Part shown: positions 6,510-6,968 of the stretch, one piece after another | How the letters are laid out: each line of letters opens with the position of its first letter | How positions within the stretch are numbered: position 1 is the first letter of the stretch | NCBI GenBank assembly: GCA_024277285.1 | Contig: JAJRVM010000190.1 | Coordinates: forward strand, 1-6,968 | Source of the DNA: Planctomycetota bacterium | GTDB lineage: Bacteria > Planctomycetota > Planctomycetia > Pirellulales > Pirellulaceae | Reading direction: 5' to 3' | DNA: 6,968 nucleotides | Position numbers and translations under genes: made by a program | Notes under the pieces: model-generated | Told to the model about the DNA's origin: nothing | What the model saw: only the letters and a program-made list of their open reading frames with translations | The model's database searches: none

Positions 6510-6535
6510 CTGACCGTTCGACTGGCCGGTTCAGA
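6509..6535 (+). terminator. Hairpin directly behind the tRNA array
   Basis: TCTGACCG (6509-6516) pairs with CGGTTCAGA (6527-6535) with one bulged base, starting at the last base of tRNA-Cys. There is no T-run, so it could be a processing or weak termination structure for the array transcript rather than a classical terminator. The 70 bases after it (to 6606) hold nothing I can identify. Confidence 0.25.
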
Positions 6536-6606
6536 CTGATATCCAGAACATGCGGCAGCGGGCTGGCCTGATGAAATCTCGGAGACATTGGGGATGCCAA
6601 CATCGA

Positions 6607-6968
6607 TCAATCATCCACAGTCGCCCTAAGCCGCTCAATGGCCCTCGACACCGATCGAAGCCGCTTTGCCATCTCGCCAGGCAGTTCGGTTGTTTCAACA
6701 GACGCGTCCTCACCCAAGATCATTTCGCTCCATCGGAGCCATTGCCCACACCGCTCGCGAATCTGGTTCTTCGCCTGCTCGGGGTTGCGCGGTCGATTCG
6801 GCTTTCGACCACCGTGACCGATCCTCTCGCCAATGCGCCCCCGGATTTCCCTCTGCAGCTGACGCGACGACCAGCCTTCGTTAGAAGCAGCTCTCTGGAG
6901 TGACTTACGTTTACGCTTATCGCCCACAAATATCAGCAGAATGACATGGCTGTACGTCAGACCAGACG
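6607..6968 (-). CDS. DUF1016 (YhcG) N-terminal-like protein, 5' end beyond window
   Basis: The minus-strand frame is open from the right edge to TGA at 6607-6609, giving ~119 visible residues. An internal GTG at 6927 is not the likely start, because the upstream residues (SGLTYSHVILLIFVGDK) already fit the family. Residues reading LTYSHV, then AASNEGWSSRQLQREIRG, recall the helical N-terminal DUF1016 domain of YhcG-type nucleases (LSWSHY...EGWSxRELxRQI). A basic stretch GGRKPNRPRNPEQAKNQIRE and a helical C-terminal tail follow. The PDDEXK nuclease domain that normally follows is absent: the protein stops ~75 residues later. It could be a DNA-binding protein of a mobile element. It converges on the tRNA array. 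The family call is by pattern memory only. Confidence 0.6.
   Translation of the reverse strand, partial: SGLTYSHVILLIFVGDKRKRKSLQRAASNEGWSSRQLQREIRGRIGERIGHGGRKPNRPRNPEQAKNQIRERCGQWLRWSEMILGEDASVETTELPGEMAKRLRSVSRAIERLRATVDD

Noticed and set aside
6185..6610. Minus-strand frames of 97 and 141 codons and plus-strand frames over the tRNA array
   Set aside because: They run over well-formed tRNA genes on the plus strand; motif-like text such as SRGIEPG is the familiar artefact of translating tRNA T-arms.
1..6968. CRISPR array, insertion sequence ends or direct-repeat att sites
   Set aside because: No regularly spaced repeats, transposase or long terminal inverted repeats were seen by eye on either strand.

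Overview
The window reads as an accessory (defence-island-like) stretch of a bacterial genome of intermediate-to-high G+C. The style of the proteins (a two-gene helicase system, an exonuclease-WYL relic and a small DUF1016-like protein) reminds me of planctomycetes, but this is a weak inference: there is no rRNA or core gene to settle the host.

Left part (1-3921, minus strand): a two-gene operon. The upstream gene (3921-1273) encodes an 882-residue protein that resembles the STY4851/ECs_5259 (DruH-like) family. Twelve bases after its stop comes a superfamily 2 DEAH helicase (1260 to beyond the left edge) with a clear Walker A, DEAH box and SAT motif. Together they look like a type III Druantia-like anti-phage module (DruH + DruE). 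The last ~40 codons of the helicase at the window edge look frame-disturbed.

Middle (3922-5845): a plus-strand remnant of a DnaQ-type exonuclease fused to a WYL domain (4054-4548), which has lost the part carrying the first two catalytic motifs, probably when the helicase operon or other DNA was joined next to it. Convergent to it is a 402-residue protein (5845-4637) with an N-terminal TIR-like/deoxyribosyltransferase-like domain and a C-terminal domain I do not recognise. It is the best candidate here for an undescribed effector.

Right part (5846-6968): after ~260 bases without a secure gene comes a tight plus-strand array of five tRNA genes within 400 bp: Thr(TGT), Arg(CCT), Arg(TCG), Arg(GCG), Cys(GCA). 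They have no encoded CCA and spacers of only 5-17 bases, and a half-tRNA relic precedes them. Several show mismatches or altered T and D loops. Such arrays are typical of phages, plasmids and integrative elements. The window ends with the 3' part of a minus-strand gene whose protein resembles the N-terminal DUF1016 (YhcG) domain, but lacks the nuclease domain.

Possible joint picture (inference): helicase-based defence, a TIR-like putative NAD-acting effector, relics of a regulator/nuclease, and a mobile-element tRNA array lie side by side, as expected of an island built by repeated insertion.
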